Of a DNA stretch of 64,000 nt, positions 28,157 to 37,075 are shown piece after piece. The stretch covers positions 1,913,501 through 1,977,500 of the forward strand of contig NZ_CP032418.1 in the NCBI RefSeq assembly GCF_003595195.1. The letters are read 5' to 3'. The notes beneath the pieces are model-generated. The model was not told the origin of the DNA and searched no databases. It saw only the letters and a program-made list of their open reading frames with translations. A program made the position numbers and the translations under genes. Within the stretch, counting starts at the first letter, position 1; each line of letters starts with the position of its first letter. The stretch comes from Paenisporosarcina cavernae. Its GTDB lineage: Bacteria > Bacillota > Bacilli > Bacillales_A > Planococcaceae.

Positions 28157-29305
28157 CTATAGAACATTAAATAGTGTGACGATGACGCCTTGGATAATTC
28201 CAATTAGACCGCCAAGTATAGCGCCAAGTACTGTAATCATTTTAAATTCTCGCTTTGATATTCCTAATACTAAATCTTCTAGTCGTTGAACGGGAAAAGT
28301 ATCGACTTGCTCACGAACTAGTTCTTCCAACTGTAACTTTTCAATCACGGTAGCTAACTCTCTTTCTGCAGTGACAAATACCGTATCAAGGAGTCTAGGC
28401 ATGACGTTTTTCTCGACCCACGCTTGTCCCGTTGGCCAGTAATGTGAAAGTGGCAAGTTTAGTCGTTCTTCCATTGCTAACTCCTGCTTGATATATTCGG
28501 TCACTTTAGCAGAAATAGGAGATAAATCTAACTCTCCTACTAATTCCGAAATAGGTCGATCCCGCAGTTTTTCCCATTCAGTGCGAATAAGACGAACAAT
28601 TAACTCAAAGGTCCCTGGAGCTTGCATGAATTTCTGCAATTCAGGTTGAATTCGTTCCACAATAGAATGCGAATCCCCCATGAACATTTGAATCATGCCT
28701 CCAAATGTTCCTTTCGAAGACAGAAAATCATCTAACATTCGTTTAATAGTCGCTTTTCCTTCATCAGAAGCAAAGTAATCAGAGCCTTTTGTTAGCATGT
28801 ACGTGGCGATTTCTGGTATTTTCTCTTCCGCTACTAATTGCCATTCAGAAGGAGCTAACTCGCGAATCGACTTTGACGTGATTTGCGCTTGTAAGGAAGT
28901 GATTTTTGCGTGTACTTGATTGGCAACAAGTGTATTAACTCGTGTAGAAGCATCTTTTACTTCTGCTAATTGTAGCCAATCATTTATCGATTTTGGAGAC
29001 GCAAAAACATGTTTTGCTGTGAGACTTGCAACGTAACTTGCGACTTTGTCTTTCATTTCCAATGAAAAGAAGCGTCGTTTGAACGTTTCGGGTGTCAGCA
29101 AATGTTCCGAAACCGTTCGTCCTAGCTGTTTAGCCAGCTCATCTCGACGCTTTGGTATTAATCCCGGCGTAAATGGAATGCGAAAAGATCCAATATATTT
29201 TGCTTCGTGCGGGCGAAAAAGCATTTTAATGGCCAAATGATTGGTGAACCCACCAATTAAGGCACCTATAAATGCCATAAAAATTATCATCCATACTATT
29301 TCCAT
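28157..29305 (-). CDS. yheB: DUF445 membrane protein YheB
   Basis: A 382-residue DUF445 protein: N-terminal helix with the conserved GALIGGFTNHLAIKMLFRP motif (about 12-30), a long helical middle, and a C-terminal hydrophobic hairpin (about 355-380). I placed the start at ATG 29305 (ATG 29308 is equally possible) after AAAGGTG; the earlier start lies upstream of this ribosome site. Function unknown. Confidence 0.85.
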   Translation of the reverse strand: MEIVWMIIFMAFIGALIGGFTNHLAIKMLFRPHEAKYIGSFRIPFTPGLIPKRRDELAKQLGRTVSEHLLTPETFKRRFFSLEMKDKVASYVASLTAKHVFASPKSINDWLQLAEVKDASTRVNTLVANQVHAKITSLQAQITSKSIRELAPSEWQLVAEEKIPEIATYMLTKGSDYFASDEGKATIKRMLDDFLSSKGTFGGMIQMFMGDSHSIVERIQPELQKFMQAPGTFELIVRLIRTEWEKLRDRPISELVGELDLSPISAKVTEYIKQELAMEERLNLPLSHYWPTGQAWVEKNVMPRLLDTVFVTAERELATVIEKLQLEELVREQVDTFPVQRLEDLVLGISKREFKMITVLGAILGGLIGIIQGVIVTLFNVL

Positions 29306-29356
29306 CATGGTCACCTTTTTCTTCAAACTAATGACCATTATAGCAAAAATAAGCTG

Positions 29357-29749
29357 CTATTGCCTTGCATTATAGATTGTCGAAAAGCGAATGGCGTGTT
29401 CCATTTCATCGTGCATCGCGATGAACATCGGAGCGTAAGCCTGTGGGATGGGGATTTCTAAAAACATTTCTTTGTAAAAATCCGTCGCATGTAGCTCATT
29501 TTCCAATGATTTCTTCACTGTTTCGTGAAAGTTTGTTGGTTTATCCGGTTTAACAAGATTTTGAACAAATCGCCCCGTCAACATATAATAGAGTTGTTGA
29601 AACATTTCATAATGCGTCCGTTCATCTTCTTTTGCATGGTTAATGAAATGCTGAAACATTGTATTATCCGTCATTTTCTCTAAATATTTGTACGTATAAT
29701 AATCATGGTATTCATCATGAATCGCTTTTTCAAGGTCTATTATAAACAA
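29357..29749 (-). CDS. Ferritin-like/rubrerythrin-like small protein
   Basis: A 130-residue four-helix-bundle protein. Repeated E-x2-H patterns (EKAIHDEYHDYYTY near 7, AKEDERTHYEMF near 40, ENELHATDFYKEM near 85, HDEMEHAIRFS near 113) are the di-iron ligands of ferritin-like proteins. TTG start with GGGAGTG at normal spacing. In Bacillus similar proteins are spore-associated or of unknown role. Metal binding is likely; enzymatic activity is unproven. Confidence 0.7.
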   Translation of the reverse strand: MFIIDLEKAIHDEYHDYYTYKYLEKMTDNTMFQHFINHAKEDERTHYEMFQQLYYMLTGRFVQNLVKPDKPTNFHETVKKSLENELHATDFYKEMFLEIPIPQAYAPMFIAMHDEMEHAIRFSTIYNARQ

Positions 29750-29822
29750 ATCGACACACTCCCATTTGTATTGTTTCTAGCACTATATGTAATAGGAGTA
29801 GTCATCATGAAAGGAGTTTGTC

Positions 29823-30026
29823 ATGCTACAACATTTTCAATTTAAGCCAATGTATGAAAATAAGAGTTTGCCCGGTTGGATTATCTCATTTTATTATCAA
29901 TCCAAAAAATTTACGGCTGATTACCAAAAAGATGGTGCTATTTCTTGGCATGGTGAGGCGCCTGATAACCTCGAAACTGTCGAAAAGATGGTGCATGAGT
30001 TAATGCTGTTTCATGTATATGATTGA
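29823..30026 (+). CDS. yheE: YheE family protein (DUF5342)
   Basis: A 67-residue protein with layout FQFKPMYENKSLPGWIISFYY ... VEKMVHELMLFHVYD, the YheE pattern. ATG behind AAAGGAG. It is divergent from the ferritin-like gene, in the yhe neighbourhood of B. subtilis. Function unknown. An antisense ORF overlaps its 3' half. Confidence 0.85.
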   Translation: MLQHFQFKPMYENKSLPGWIISFYYQSKKFTADYQKDGAISWHGEAPDNLETVEKMVHELMLFHVYD

Positions 30027-30144
30027 GGTCATCGGAAATATGAACGACATGTAGTTGTCGATTGATCATCGGAACTTCCGCATGTAGATACCAAGTAAAC
30101 ATTAAGAACTCCTACTTTCTAGCTGGCAGTTCATTCCTAGCAAA

Positions 30145-30182
30145 CAAAAACAGCCCGAATCCGAGGATCCGAGCTGTTTTTT
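30145..30182 (-). terminator. Intrinsic terminator of bmrCD-like operon
   Basis: Minus-strand stem AAAACAGC-TCGGATC / GGATTCGGGCTGTTTT with T run, overlapping the bmrD stop. Confidence 0.8.
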
Positions 30183-31935
30183 AACTTGCTGTAATAGAGA
30201 AATTGGAGCCTGATTGAAGCTGATACATGTGTTCATACTTTCCACCGAGCGCAATAAGTTCATCATGGGATCCTTGTTCTACGATTTCTCCACGATCAAG
30301 GACAAGAATTTTATCTGCATTTTTAATCGTCGATAGTCGGTGAGCAATAATAAATGTTGTTCGACCTTTTTTCAAGACGTCCATTGCATGCTGGATAATT
30401 TCTTCTGTCTCCGTATCTATATTAGATGTCGCTTCGTCTAATATGAGAATTGCTGGGTCAAATGCTAATGCCCGTGCGAATGAGATTAATTGACGCTGAC
30501 CGGAGGACAACGTACTTCCCTTTTCTATTACCGGTTCATCTATTCCACCAGGTAAATTTTTCAGCACTCGATCCCCGCCAACTGCGTCAAGTGCAGCCTG
30601 CACTCGTTCCCTTGAAATTCTAGGATCCTCTAAGCTGACATTCGTCGCAATGGTTCCTGTAAATAAATACGGATCTTGCAAGACGATTCCCATATGATCT
30701 CGAACCGTTTGTCTGGAGAGTTCTTGAATATTTTGACCATCAATGGTAATAGCACCTTTGGAAACGTCGTAGAATCGGAAGAGCAAATTCATAATCGAAC
30801 TTTTTCCAGAACCTGTATGACCTACTAGAGCGACTGTCTCTCCTTTTTTTGCTTCAAACGAAATATTTTTCAATACATACTCTTCTTCATTGTAAGCAAA
30901 CCAAACATCCTCAAAACGAACATTTCCTTCGTAACGAGCAACCTTTTCATCATTTACTGGCTCCCCTTGACGAGAAAGTAAACGGAATACGCGCTCACTT
31001 GCAACAAGTGCTTGTTCTAATTTGGCTAATTGATTGACCATACCTGTCACTGGATTAAATAATCGTGTGATGTAATCGACAAATGCGTACAATACCCCTA
31101 CTGAAATGGCAGAAGTTGCATTCAAACTTGCCCCACCAAAATACCAGATGAATAATACAAACGTCATTGAGCGGATGGCACCGACCAAGTTATGAGACGT
31201 GCCGGCATCTAAATAGAGCAATTTGTTTTGATAGCTGTAGTGCTCTTCATTCATTTCTTCAAATTCAGCTTGCATTTGTTTCTCACGACGGAACGCCTGA
31301 ATAATGGTCATCCCTTGAATCGATTCGTTAATCATCGCATTCATTTCACTGACTTTTTCACGAATGATGTGATTGTATTTCGACGCATAGACTCGGTAAA
31401 ACTTCATCCATACAATGAGTAATGGCACGACGATTAACGCAAGACTCGCCATTTTCCAATCGAGGAAAAATAGAGCGATGTAAATACCTGTAATGTACAT
31501 AATGCCAGAAGCAAATTGAGAAAGGACCGTCACATATAATTCCCGAATGGCTTCCGTATCATTTGTAATACGTGCGACGACTTTCCCTGCCGGTAAATTA
31601 TCAAAATAACGAATCGGCAATGTTTGAATATGTCCATACACATCGTTTCGCATCTTTTGTATAATCCGATTTGCTGCATTTTGTAGTGTTAAATATTCTC
31701 CGTACCGAAAAATCGCTGCAACAATCGTCGTAGCAAAAAATATGCCTAATAACCAAGCGATCGGACCGAAGTCTATTCCCCCAGTAGCACCCGCAATATG
31801 ATCATCAATAATTTTTTTTGCAATTAACGGTCCTGCTAAATCCGCAGCGACTGCAATCGCAAGAAGTCCTATTCCTGTAAACAGGAGTTTTTTATAATGC
31901 ATGGCATATTGCCACAATTGTTTTCTTGTACTCAT
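30181..31935 (-). CDS. ABC multidrug exporter half-transporter, BmrD/YheH-like
   Basis: A 584-residue type IV ABC half-exporter: six helices (about 15-300) and an ATPase with Walker A GHTGSGKSS (near 372), signature LSSGQRQL (near 477) and Walker B ILILDEATSNID. All catalytic residues including Glu after Walker B are present. It overlaps bmrC by 4 nt; the pair forms a heterodimer. It is shorter than the B. subtilis YheH/BmrD I recall (about 670 residues). In B. subtilis BmrCD is induced by ribosome-targeting antibiotics. Confidence 0.88.
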   Translation of the reverse strand: MSTRKQLWQYAMHYKKLLFTGIGLLAIAVAADLAGPLIAKKIIDDHIAGATGGIDFGPIAWLLGIFFATTIVAAIFRYGEYLTLQNAANRIIQKMRNDVYGHIQTLPIRYFDNLPAGKVVARITNDTEAIRELYVTVLSQFASGIMYITGIYIALFFLDWKMASLALIVVPLLIVWMKFYRVYASKYNHIIREKVSEMNAMINESIQGMTIIQAFRREKQMQAEFEEMNEEHYSYQNKLLYLDAGTSHNLVGAIRSMTFVLFIWYFGGASLNATSAISVGVLYAFVDYITRLFNPVTGMVNQLAKLEQALVASERVFRLLSRQGEPVNDEKVARYEGNVRFEDVWFAYNEEEYVLKNISFEAKKGETVALVGHTGSGKSSIMNLLFRFYDVSKGAITIDGQNIQELSRQTVRDHMGIVLQDPYLFTGTIATNVSLEDPRISRERVQAALDAVGGDRVLKNLPGGIDEPVIEKGSTLSSGQRQLISFARALAFDPAILILDEATSNIDTETEEIIQHAMDVLKKGRTTFIIAHRLSTIKNADKILVLDRGEIVEQGSHDELIALGGKYEHMYQLQSGSNFSITAS

Positions 31936-33674
31936 GAGGACACCTCCTCTAACTGCTGACGGTCGAATTGCTCTTTATACCATCCCGCATTTTCTAGTAA
32001 ACTTTCATGAGTTCCTTGTTCCACAATTTTCCCGTCATCTAACACAATAATCCAATCTGCATGTTGAATCGCAGAAAGACGATGAGTTGTGATGATCGTG
32101 GTTTTCCCTTGACGTTCTTGTTGAATGTTTTCAATAATTTTTGCTTCCGTCTTCGCATCTACTGCGGAAAGTGAATCATCAAGTAAGAGTAATTCTGGAT
32201 TTTTAATGAGTGCTCTCGCAATGGAAATACGTTGCTTCTGCCCACCAGAGAGTGCTACTCCTTTTTCTCCAACTAGTGTTTCAAGTCCGAGAGGCAACAT
32301 TTCCAAATCTTTTCGGAAATAGGACAAGCGAATTGCTTCCTCAATATCTTTTTCCGTTGCATCAGGATGCCCAAAAAGAATATTTTCTCGAACGGTTCGT
32401 GAGAATAAAACATGGTCTTGTGGTACATAGCCAATCCAATTTCGAATTTGTTCCTTCGTTTGTTCTTGTATAGGAACATTCGAAACAGAAAGCGTACCGT
32501 CTCCCGTTGGATATTCTCTTAGCAATTGTTTCATAAAAGTGGTTTTCCCACTTCCCGTTTTCCCTACAATTCCAAGAGTCTTCCCTTTTTCCAACTCCAG
32601 ATTGAGGCCATCTAAGTTAATCGTCGATGACGTTGGATATTGAAATGAAACAGAAGAAAATTGAATAGTAGATGGCGTTGTTAATTCCACCGGGTGCTTA
32701 GGATCTTTCACATCTTCCTCATAGTCAAGCGTTTCTTGTACGCGGTCGAGCGATGCGTTACCTCGTTGCATGACATTGATTAATTCCCCAATAGCAAACA
32801 TTGGCCAAATAATCATGGTTAAATAAACGTTAAACGAAACTAAATCACCTAATGTCATCGCACCATTCGAAACGAGTACAGCCCCGTAACCTAATCCAAT
32901 CATGTACGAAATACCGGTTAAAATTTTCGTAATCGGATTAAACAATGCATCAATTCGTTCTACTTTCATGTTCTTTTGATAAACATCTTCTGTCATAGCT
33001 GCAAATTGCTTTTCAGAAGCTCGCTCTTGAACATACGCACGAATGACTCGAACACCTGCAACCGCTTCTAACACCGAATCATTCATATCCCCAAAAGCAT
33101 CTTGCGCTTTCATGTAACGCTCATGAATACGTTTTCCAAGGATTTGCATGACGATCGCGAGAATCGGTAGTGGAAGTAAAGCCGCAAATGTTAACTTCCA
33201 GCTGACGAGAATTCCCATTGTCACTAAAATTGTCAGCATATATAACGAAGAATCGACTAATGTTAATATCCCGAATCCTGCCGTGACAGATACTGCTTTT
33301 AAATCATTCGTTGCTCGCGCCATTAAATCGCCAGTTCTGTTTTTCTCGTAAAATGTCGGCGTCATTTTTAGAAATTGTCCCATTAATCGTGAACGTAGTT
33401 GTTTTTCTATCACATAGGCCCCGCCGAACAATTGATATTGCCAGATGAAGTTACTTGTATAATTTAAAACCGTGACAAAAATAAGCGCCACTATAAAGGA
33501 CATTAATAGTTTCGTTGTAAGCGTGTCGCCATAAATCGAATCGATAGCAGAACCTACAAGCCATGGAGGAATAACTTCGATCACGTTTGTTACCATCAAT
33601 AATCCAATGGCAATTGTGTACCGTTTCCAATTTTCTTTGAAAAAATAACTTAATTTAAATAATACGCTAAACAT
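31932..33674 (-). CDS. ABC multidrug exporter half-transporter, BmrC/YheI-like
   Basis: A 580-residue ABC half-exporter: six helices (about 20-300), Walker A GKTGSGKTT (near 370), signature LSGGQKQR (near 475) and Walker B LLLLDDSLSAVD, where Asp replaces the catalytic Glu. This degenerate site is the usual asymmetry of BmrC-type heterodimers. Preceded by a leader peptide and an intrinsic terminator, as bmrB precedes bmrCD in B. subtilis. Start ATG after AGAAGG. Confidence 0.9.
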   Translation of the reverse strand: MFSVLFKLSYFFKENWKRYTIAIGLLMVTNVIEVIPPWLVGSAIDSIYGDTLTTKLLMSFIVALIFVTVLNYTSNFIWQYQLFGGAYVIEKQLRSRLMGQFLKMTPTFYEKNRTGDLMARATNDLKAVSVTAGFGILTLVDSSLYMLTILVTMGILVSWKLTFAALLPLPILAIVMQILGKRIHERYMKAQDAFGDMNDSVLEAVAGVRVIRAYVQERASEKQFAAMTEDVYQKNMKVERIDALFNPITKILTGISYMIGLGYGAVLVSNGAMTLGDLVSFNVYLTMIIWPMFAIGELINVMQRGNASLDRVQETLDYEEDVKDPKHPVELTTPSTIQFSSVSFQYPTSSTINLDGLNLELEKGKTLGIVGKTGSGKTTFMKQLLREYPTGDGTLSVSNVPIQEQTKEQIRNWIGYVPQDHVLFSRTVRENILFGHPDATEKDIEEAIRLSYFRKDLEMLPLGLETLVGEKGVALSGGQKQRISIARALIKNPELLLLDDSLSAVDAKTEAKIIENIQQERQGKTTIITTHRLSAIQHADWIIVLDDGKIVEQGTHESLLENAGWYKEQFDRQQLEEVSS

Positions 33675-33705
33675 GCTGATTACCTTCTCTCTCTATTGTC
33701 TTTCG

Positions 33706-33762
33706 CTAGTCGCCATCTTGTGTTTCTTTCATGAAAATTTGCTTTGCCATTGTGTAGTTCAT
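33706..33762 (-). CDS. Short ORF between attenuator and bmrC
   Basis: An 18-codon ORF (MNYTMAK...ETQDGD) behind a very strong AAAAAGGAGA, lying after the attenuator terminator and 31 bp before bmrC. It may be a second leader that couples translation into bmrC, or a chance ORF. No family recognised. Confidence 0.35.
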   Translation of the reverse strand: MNYTMAKQIFMKETQDGD

Positions 33763-33829
33763 CTTCCTCGTCTCCTTTTTTGTGAATGAAAGACATCTTT
33801 TAATGCTAAAAAATGGAAATCTATAAACG

Positions 33830-33862
33830 CAAAAAAACACATACCCTTTTCCGGGCATGTGC
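33830..33862 (-). terminator. Attenuator terminator in the bmrCD leader
   Basis: Minus-strand RNA stem CACAUGCCC / GGGUAUGUG (nine pairs, one G-U) with a 6-nt loop, followed by seven U. It lies between the leader peptide and bmrC, so it must be bypassed for bmrC expression. A second hairpin (33873-33899, stem ACAGG/CCUGU extended by UAGG/CCUA) lies just upstream. Confidence 0.82.
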
Positions 33863-33911
33863 TCTGGGAAAATAGGGACAGGCGCGTACCTGTGCCTATA
33901 AAGTATCGTAA

Positions 33912-33977
33912 TTAGATGCTCAAAGGCTGGTACGGCAAGATTATGGAATTGGATAAAAGAACCACTAATTTTTTCAT
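33912..33977 (-). CDS. Leader peptide of the bmrCD-like operon (BmrB-like role)
   Basis: A 21-residue peptide (MKKLVVLLSNS...YQPLSI) with an excellent AAAAGGAGGT ribosome site, about 32 nt after the predicted transcription start. It is followed within 50 nt by a hairpin and an intrinsic terminator. The layout equals ribosome-mediated attenuation described for bmrB-bmrCD. The sequence itself is not obviously like BmrB. Confidence 0.65.
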   Translation of the reverse strand: MKKLVVLLSNSIILPYQPLSI

Positions 33978-34015
33978 GACACGTACCTCCTTTTCCTCGT
34001 TTTGATTTCTTTTCA

Positions 34016-34045
34016 AGAGTAGCACGCTTATTTTTTAAAAGTCAA
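34016..34045 (-). promoter_or_regulatory. Promoter of the bmr leader
   Basis: Minus-strand TTGACT (34045-34040) and TACTCT (34021-34016) with an 18-bp spacer. Confidence 0.6.
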
Positions 34046-34152
34046 CAATTTTTTGAAAAAAGAATTGATTCGCAATTGTGTAGTGGTTTACACAAATTTG
34101 AGAAAGGGTATTTCAAAAGTAAATTCATCCTACGGGAAAAGGAGTGTTTCAA

Positions 34153-34305
34153 ATGGAAGAAGAAAAAAGAGTAGAGGTTCACCGCGAAGAAAGACAAAAT
34201 ACTGGATTAGTCGGTGCAACATTCATTAAATATGCAGCGTATATTATTATTTTCTTTGGAATTTTATGGTTTTTAATCTCGTATGTTTTCCCAATGTTTA
34301 CTTAA
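34153..34305 (+). CDS. Small membrane protein upstream of usp
   Basis: A 50-residue protein: charged N-terminus rich in Glu/Arg, then one membrane helix (about 25-46, YAAYIIIFFGILWFLISYVF). ATG behind AAAGGAG. It ends 19 bp before the universal stress gene, so they are probably co-transcribed. Not recognised; possibly an envelope stress partner. Confidence 0.65.
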   Translation: MEEEKRVEVHREERQNTGLVGATFIKYAAYIIIFFGILWFLISYVFPMFT

Positions 34306-34324
34306 CTGAAAGGCTTGTGATGGT

Positions 34325-34819
34325 ATGTTTGACAAACTATTAGTAGGTTATGACGGATCTGAAGGCAGTCGTCATGCGTTAACAAAGGCAATCGAGCTTA
34401 CGAACCTTCATGCGGCTAGTCATTTAACAGTCGCTTATATTAACGAAGATGTCGTCGGTGGAGATTTATCGTATAGCAATCAACAAGTGGGTTCTGCTCC
34501 TATTTTAACGGAAGTCAGTACGCCACCACCGCTTCCTGAAACGAATCCGGACTCTCCTTTGCATTTTGCAAGAGAGTACGCAGAGCAAATGAAGGAAACT
34601 ATTGAGCAACAGCTAGTGGCGTCAGGTGTTCAACACTATTCCGTAGTTGCAATTGATGGCCATCCTGCACGTGCGTTAACGGATTTAGCGGAACAGGAAG
34701 AAATGGATGCAATCGTCGTTGGCAATAGCGGGAAATCTGGAATCCAAAAATTTTTCTTAGGATCCGTTAGTGAAAAAATTGTGAAAGATTCTCCCTGCAC
34801 CGTCATTGTCATAAAATAA
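34325..34819 (+). CDS. Universal stress protein, UspA family
   Basis: A 164-residue single-domain Usp. It begins FDKLLVGYDGSEGSRHALTKA and ends with the ATP-binding pattern GNSGKSGIQKFFLGSVSEK (G-x2-G-x9-G-S). An insertion rich in Pro and Thr (about 50-80) is unusual but seen in longer Usps. ATG start without strong SD (GGCTTGTG). Preceded by a small membrane protein gene. Confidence 0.88.
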   Translation: MFDKLLVGYDGSEGSRHALTKAIELTNLHAASHLTVAYINEDVVGGDLSYSNQQVGSAPILTEVSTPPPLPETNPDSPLHFAREYAEQMKETIEQQLVASGVQHYSVVAIDGHPARALTDLAEQEEMDAIVVGNSGKSGIQKFFLGSVSEKIVKDSPCTVIVIK

Positions 34820-34841
34820 TCGGCCTCATACGTTTTATATG

Positions 34842-34880
34842 CCAGAATCCTACAATTGATGCATGGGATTCTGGTTTTTT
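34842..34880 (+). terminator. Intrinsic terminator of usp
   Basis: CCAGAATCC / GGGATTCTGG stem with a 14-nt loop and six T. Confidence 0.8.
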
Positions 34881-35088
34881 GAATTGCTTAAAATCCAGCC
34901 TCTTCAAGCGTGGGATGTGGAAAGATGTTGACTCTTTTCAACAACTCTTCGACCCTTTTAAAGCCATTTTTTTCATTCCAGCGTCGGCCAATTGTAATCT
35001 AGCCTACTTAAAATGTTGATGTAGCACTTTTTCTCGTATACTATGTTTCAAGCTACTCGTTACATACCTATTGCAAGGAGGATTTCAT

Positions 35089-36390
35089 TTGAAAATCGCG
35101 GTATTATTTCGAAACGATTTACGCTTACATGATCATCCTGCTCTTATGACAGCTGCACAACACGGTGAAATACTTCCAATTTATGTGATGGAAGAAGGGT
35201 TAGGAACGGCATTTCGATATTGGACACATAAAAATTTACTCGGTTTACAGAAGTCGCTTACTGAAATGGGAGGGACGCTGTATTTCTCCACACAAAACTT
35301 AGTGAAAACAATCGCTACAATAAAAGAACATGTGGATGCGATATATTTTCATCGTTCGTATCACCCAGATCATTTTAGTCGAGATGCAGTACTCGAAAAA
35401 TCACACCCCAACGTTCGATCATTTGAAGGCTCACTCCTTCTTCCTCCTTGGAAAACGACGAAAGAAAACGGGGATCCTTATAAAGTTTTTTCCCCTTTTT
35501 ATAAAAATGCTCGACAGAAAGTCGTACCTGCAGCAGTAAAAGCTGTTCAAGAAGCGACATTCGCTCACATCACTTCAATAGCGACTGTTTCTTCTAACAT
35601 AGAGTCCTTAAATCTACACCCCCATCATTCTTGGACGGATAAAATCGATGTTCACTGGATGGCTGGCGAGGAAGAAGCCATCCAACAACTAAAAGTATTT
35701 GTTCATGAAAAAATAGCACGATATAAAGTGGCAAGAGATTTCCCCATACAACACGGATCTTCTGAGTTATCACCTTATCTAGCAGTTGGGGCTTTGTCTG
35801 TTCGAAGCATGTATCACTATTTGTTGCAACAAGCGGAAAGTGTTGCGGAACCATTTATCCGCCAACTATTTTGGAGAGAATTTGCGTATCATATTTTATT
35901 TCATTTCCCAAAAACACTTCACTCGCCTTTAAATCCCGCTTTTGCACATTTTCCATGGCAGGAAAACGCGGAACACTTAACAGCATGGAAAAAAGGAGAA
36001 ACTGGCATTCCTCTTGTCGATGCAGGAATGAAAGAACTTTGGGAAACAGGATATATGCACAACCGAGTTCGTATGAATGTGGCGAGCTATTTGACGAAGC
36101 ATTTATTACTCGATTACCGGAAAGGGATGGCGTGGTTTTGGGACACTCTAATTGATGCAGATATTGCGAATAATATATTCGGTTGGCAATGGGCATCTGG
36201 ATGTGGAGCTGATGCGGCACCTTATTTTCGTATTTTCAATCCATACTTACAAGCGGAAAAGTTTGATTCGAATGGGTTGTATCAAAAAGAATGGTTACCT
36301 AATTCGTATGAAGAAAATCCGATTGTGTCACATGATGCAGGTAGGAAACGCGCTTTACTAGCATATGAAGAAGTGAAAAATCGCGATTAA
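35089..36390 (+). CDS. phrB: Deoxyribodipyrimidine photolyase
   Basis: A 433-residue class I photolyase repairing UV-induced cyclobutane dimers with blue light. The antenna-binding alpha/beta domain covers about 1-130, and the FAD-binding helical domain about 190-425, with FIRQLFWREFAYHIL, HNRVRMNVASYLTKHLL and the electron-transfer Trp-rich WFWDTLIDADIANNIFGWQW segment. TTG start at 35089, seven bases after AAGGAGG. Single gene with a shared terminator to kynB. Confidence 0.93.
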   Translation: MKIAVLFRNDLRLHDHPALMTAAQHGEILPIYVMEEGLGTAFRYWTHKNLLGLQKSLTEMGGTLYFSTQNLVKTIATIKEHVDAIYFHRSYHPDHFSRDAVLEKSHPNVRSFEGSLLLPPWKTTKENGDPYKVFSPFYKNARQKVVPAAVKAVQEATFAHITSIATVSSNIESLNLHPHHSWTDKIDVHWMAGEEEAIQQLKVFVHEKIARYKVARDFPIQHGSSELSPYLAVGALSVRSMYHYLLQQAESVAEPFIRQLFWREFAYHILFHFPKTLHSPLNPAFAHFPWQENAEHLTAWKKGETGIPLVDAGMKELWETGYMHNRVRMNVASYLTKHLLLDYRKGMAWFWDTLIDADIANNIFGWQWASGCGADAAPYFRIFNPYLQAEKFDSNGLYQKEWLPNSYEENPIVSHDAGRKRALLAYEEVKNRD

Positions 36391-36454
36391 AAAAACTTTC
36401 TGGAAAGAAATTGCCCTACTTCTAAGGACGTGATACTTTCCAGAAAGTCTTTTC
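36391..36454. terminator. Bidirectional terminator phrB / kynB
   Basis: ACTTTCTGGAAAG / CTTTCCAGAAAGT, perfect 13-bp inverted repeat with a 28-nt loop, flanked by A and T runs between convergent genes. Confidence 0.75.
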
Positions 36455-37075
36455 TTATCGCTCGATTAATATTGCTCGTACGGGACTTCCATCTGCCCCT
36501 TCTATTTTAAGAGGCAACGCAATTAACTCGTATACCCCATCGGTTAAATCCCCTAGGACAATTCCTTCAAGTATGTACTTTCCCGCTTTCGCTAGGCGAT
36601 GATGGAACGGTAAATCCTTACTTGTAATAGGATCGACTGATGGTAAATCGACACCGAATAGAGTGACAAGATGTTTTGTCATCCAGTCGACTACATTTTC
36701 ATGAAATACTGGAATCTCTTTGGGAAAGACCGTTCGATCCTTCCACGCATCGGTATGAAACAATACTGCTTTAACATTTGCCTCCAATGTTGTAGGTAAG
36801 TCACTCTCGGTAATGAGTGTTTTACCTCTCACATCCACAATGACCGCATTCGTGACATAATTCTCAAGCGGCAATTGCTCCACCTTTAATCCATCTTCTT
36901 GGAAATGGAACGGTGCATCAATATGCGTACCAATATGAGTACTAGTCGTGATTTTCCCCACATTCACCGAGCCAGATTGTTCTTTCGTCCAGGCAAGTTC
37001 GAATTGAAATGGTGTATCGCCTTCCCATTCTGCTGTCTCAGTATTTAACGTCATCGATATATCGTAAATTTTCAC
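36455..37075 (-). CDS. kynB: Kynurenine formamidase (arylformamidase) KynB
   Basis: A 206-residue cyclase-type formamidase hydrolysing N-formylkynurenine to kynurenine. The zinc motif HIGTHIDAPFHF lies near 47-58, with VIVDVRGK and PVRAILIER later. GTG start directly abuts the kynU TAA, so translation is coupled. Last gene of a chrA-kynU-kynB operon. No tryptophan dioxygenase (kynA) is in the window. Confidence 0.92.
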   Translation of the reverse strand: MKIYDISMTLNTETAEWEGDTPFQFELAWTKEQSGSVNVGKITTSTHIGTHIDAPFHFQEDGLKVEQLPLENYVTNAVIVDVRGKTLITESDLPTTLEANVKAVLFHTDAWKDRTVFPKEIPVFHENVVDWMTKHLVTLFGVDLPSVDPITSKDLPFHHRLAKAGKYILEGIVLGDLTDGVYELIALPLKIEGADGSPVRAILIER

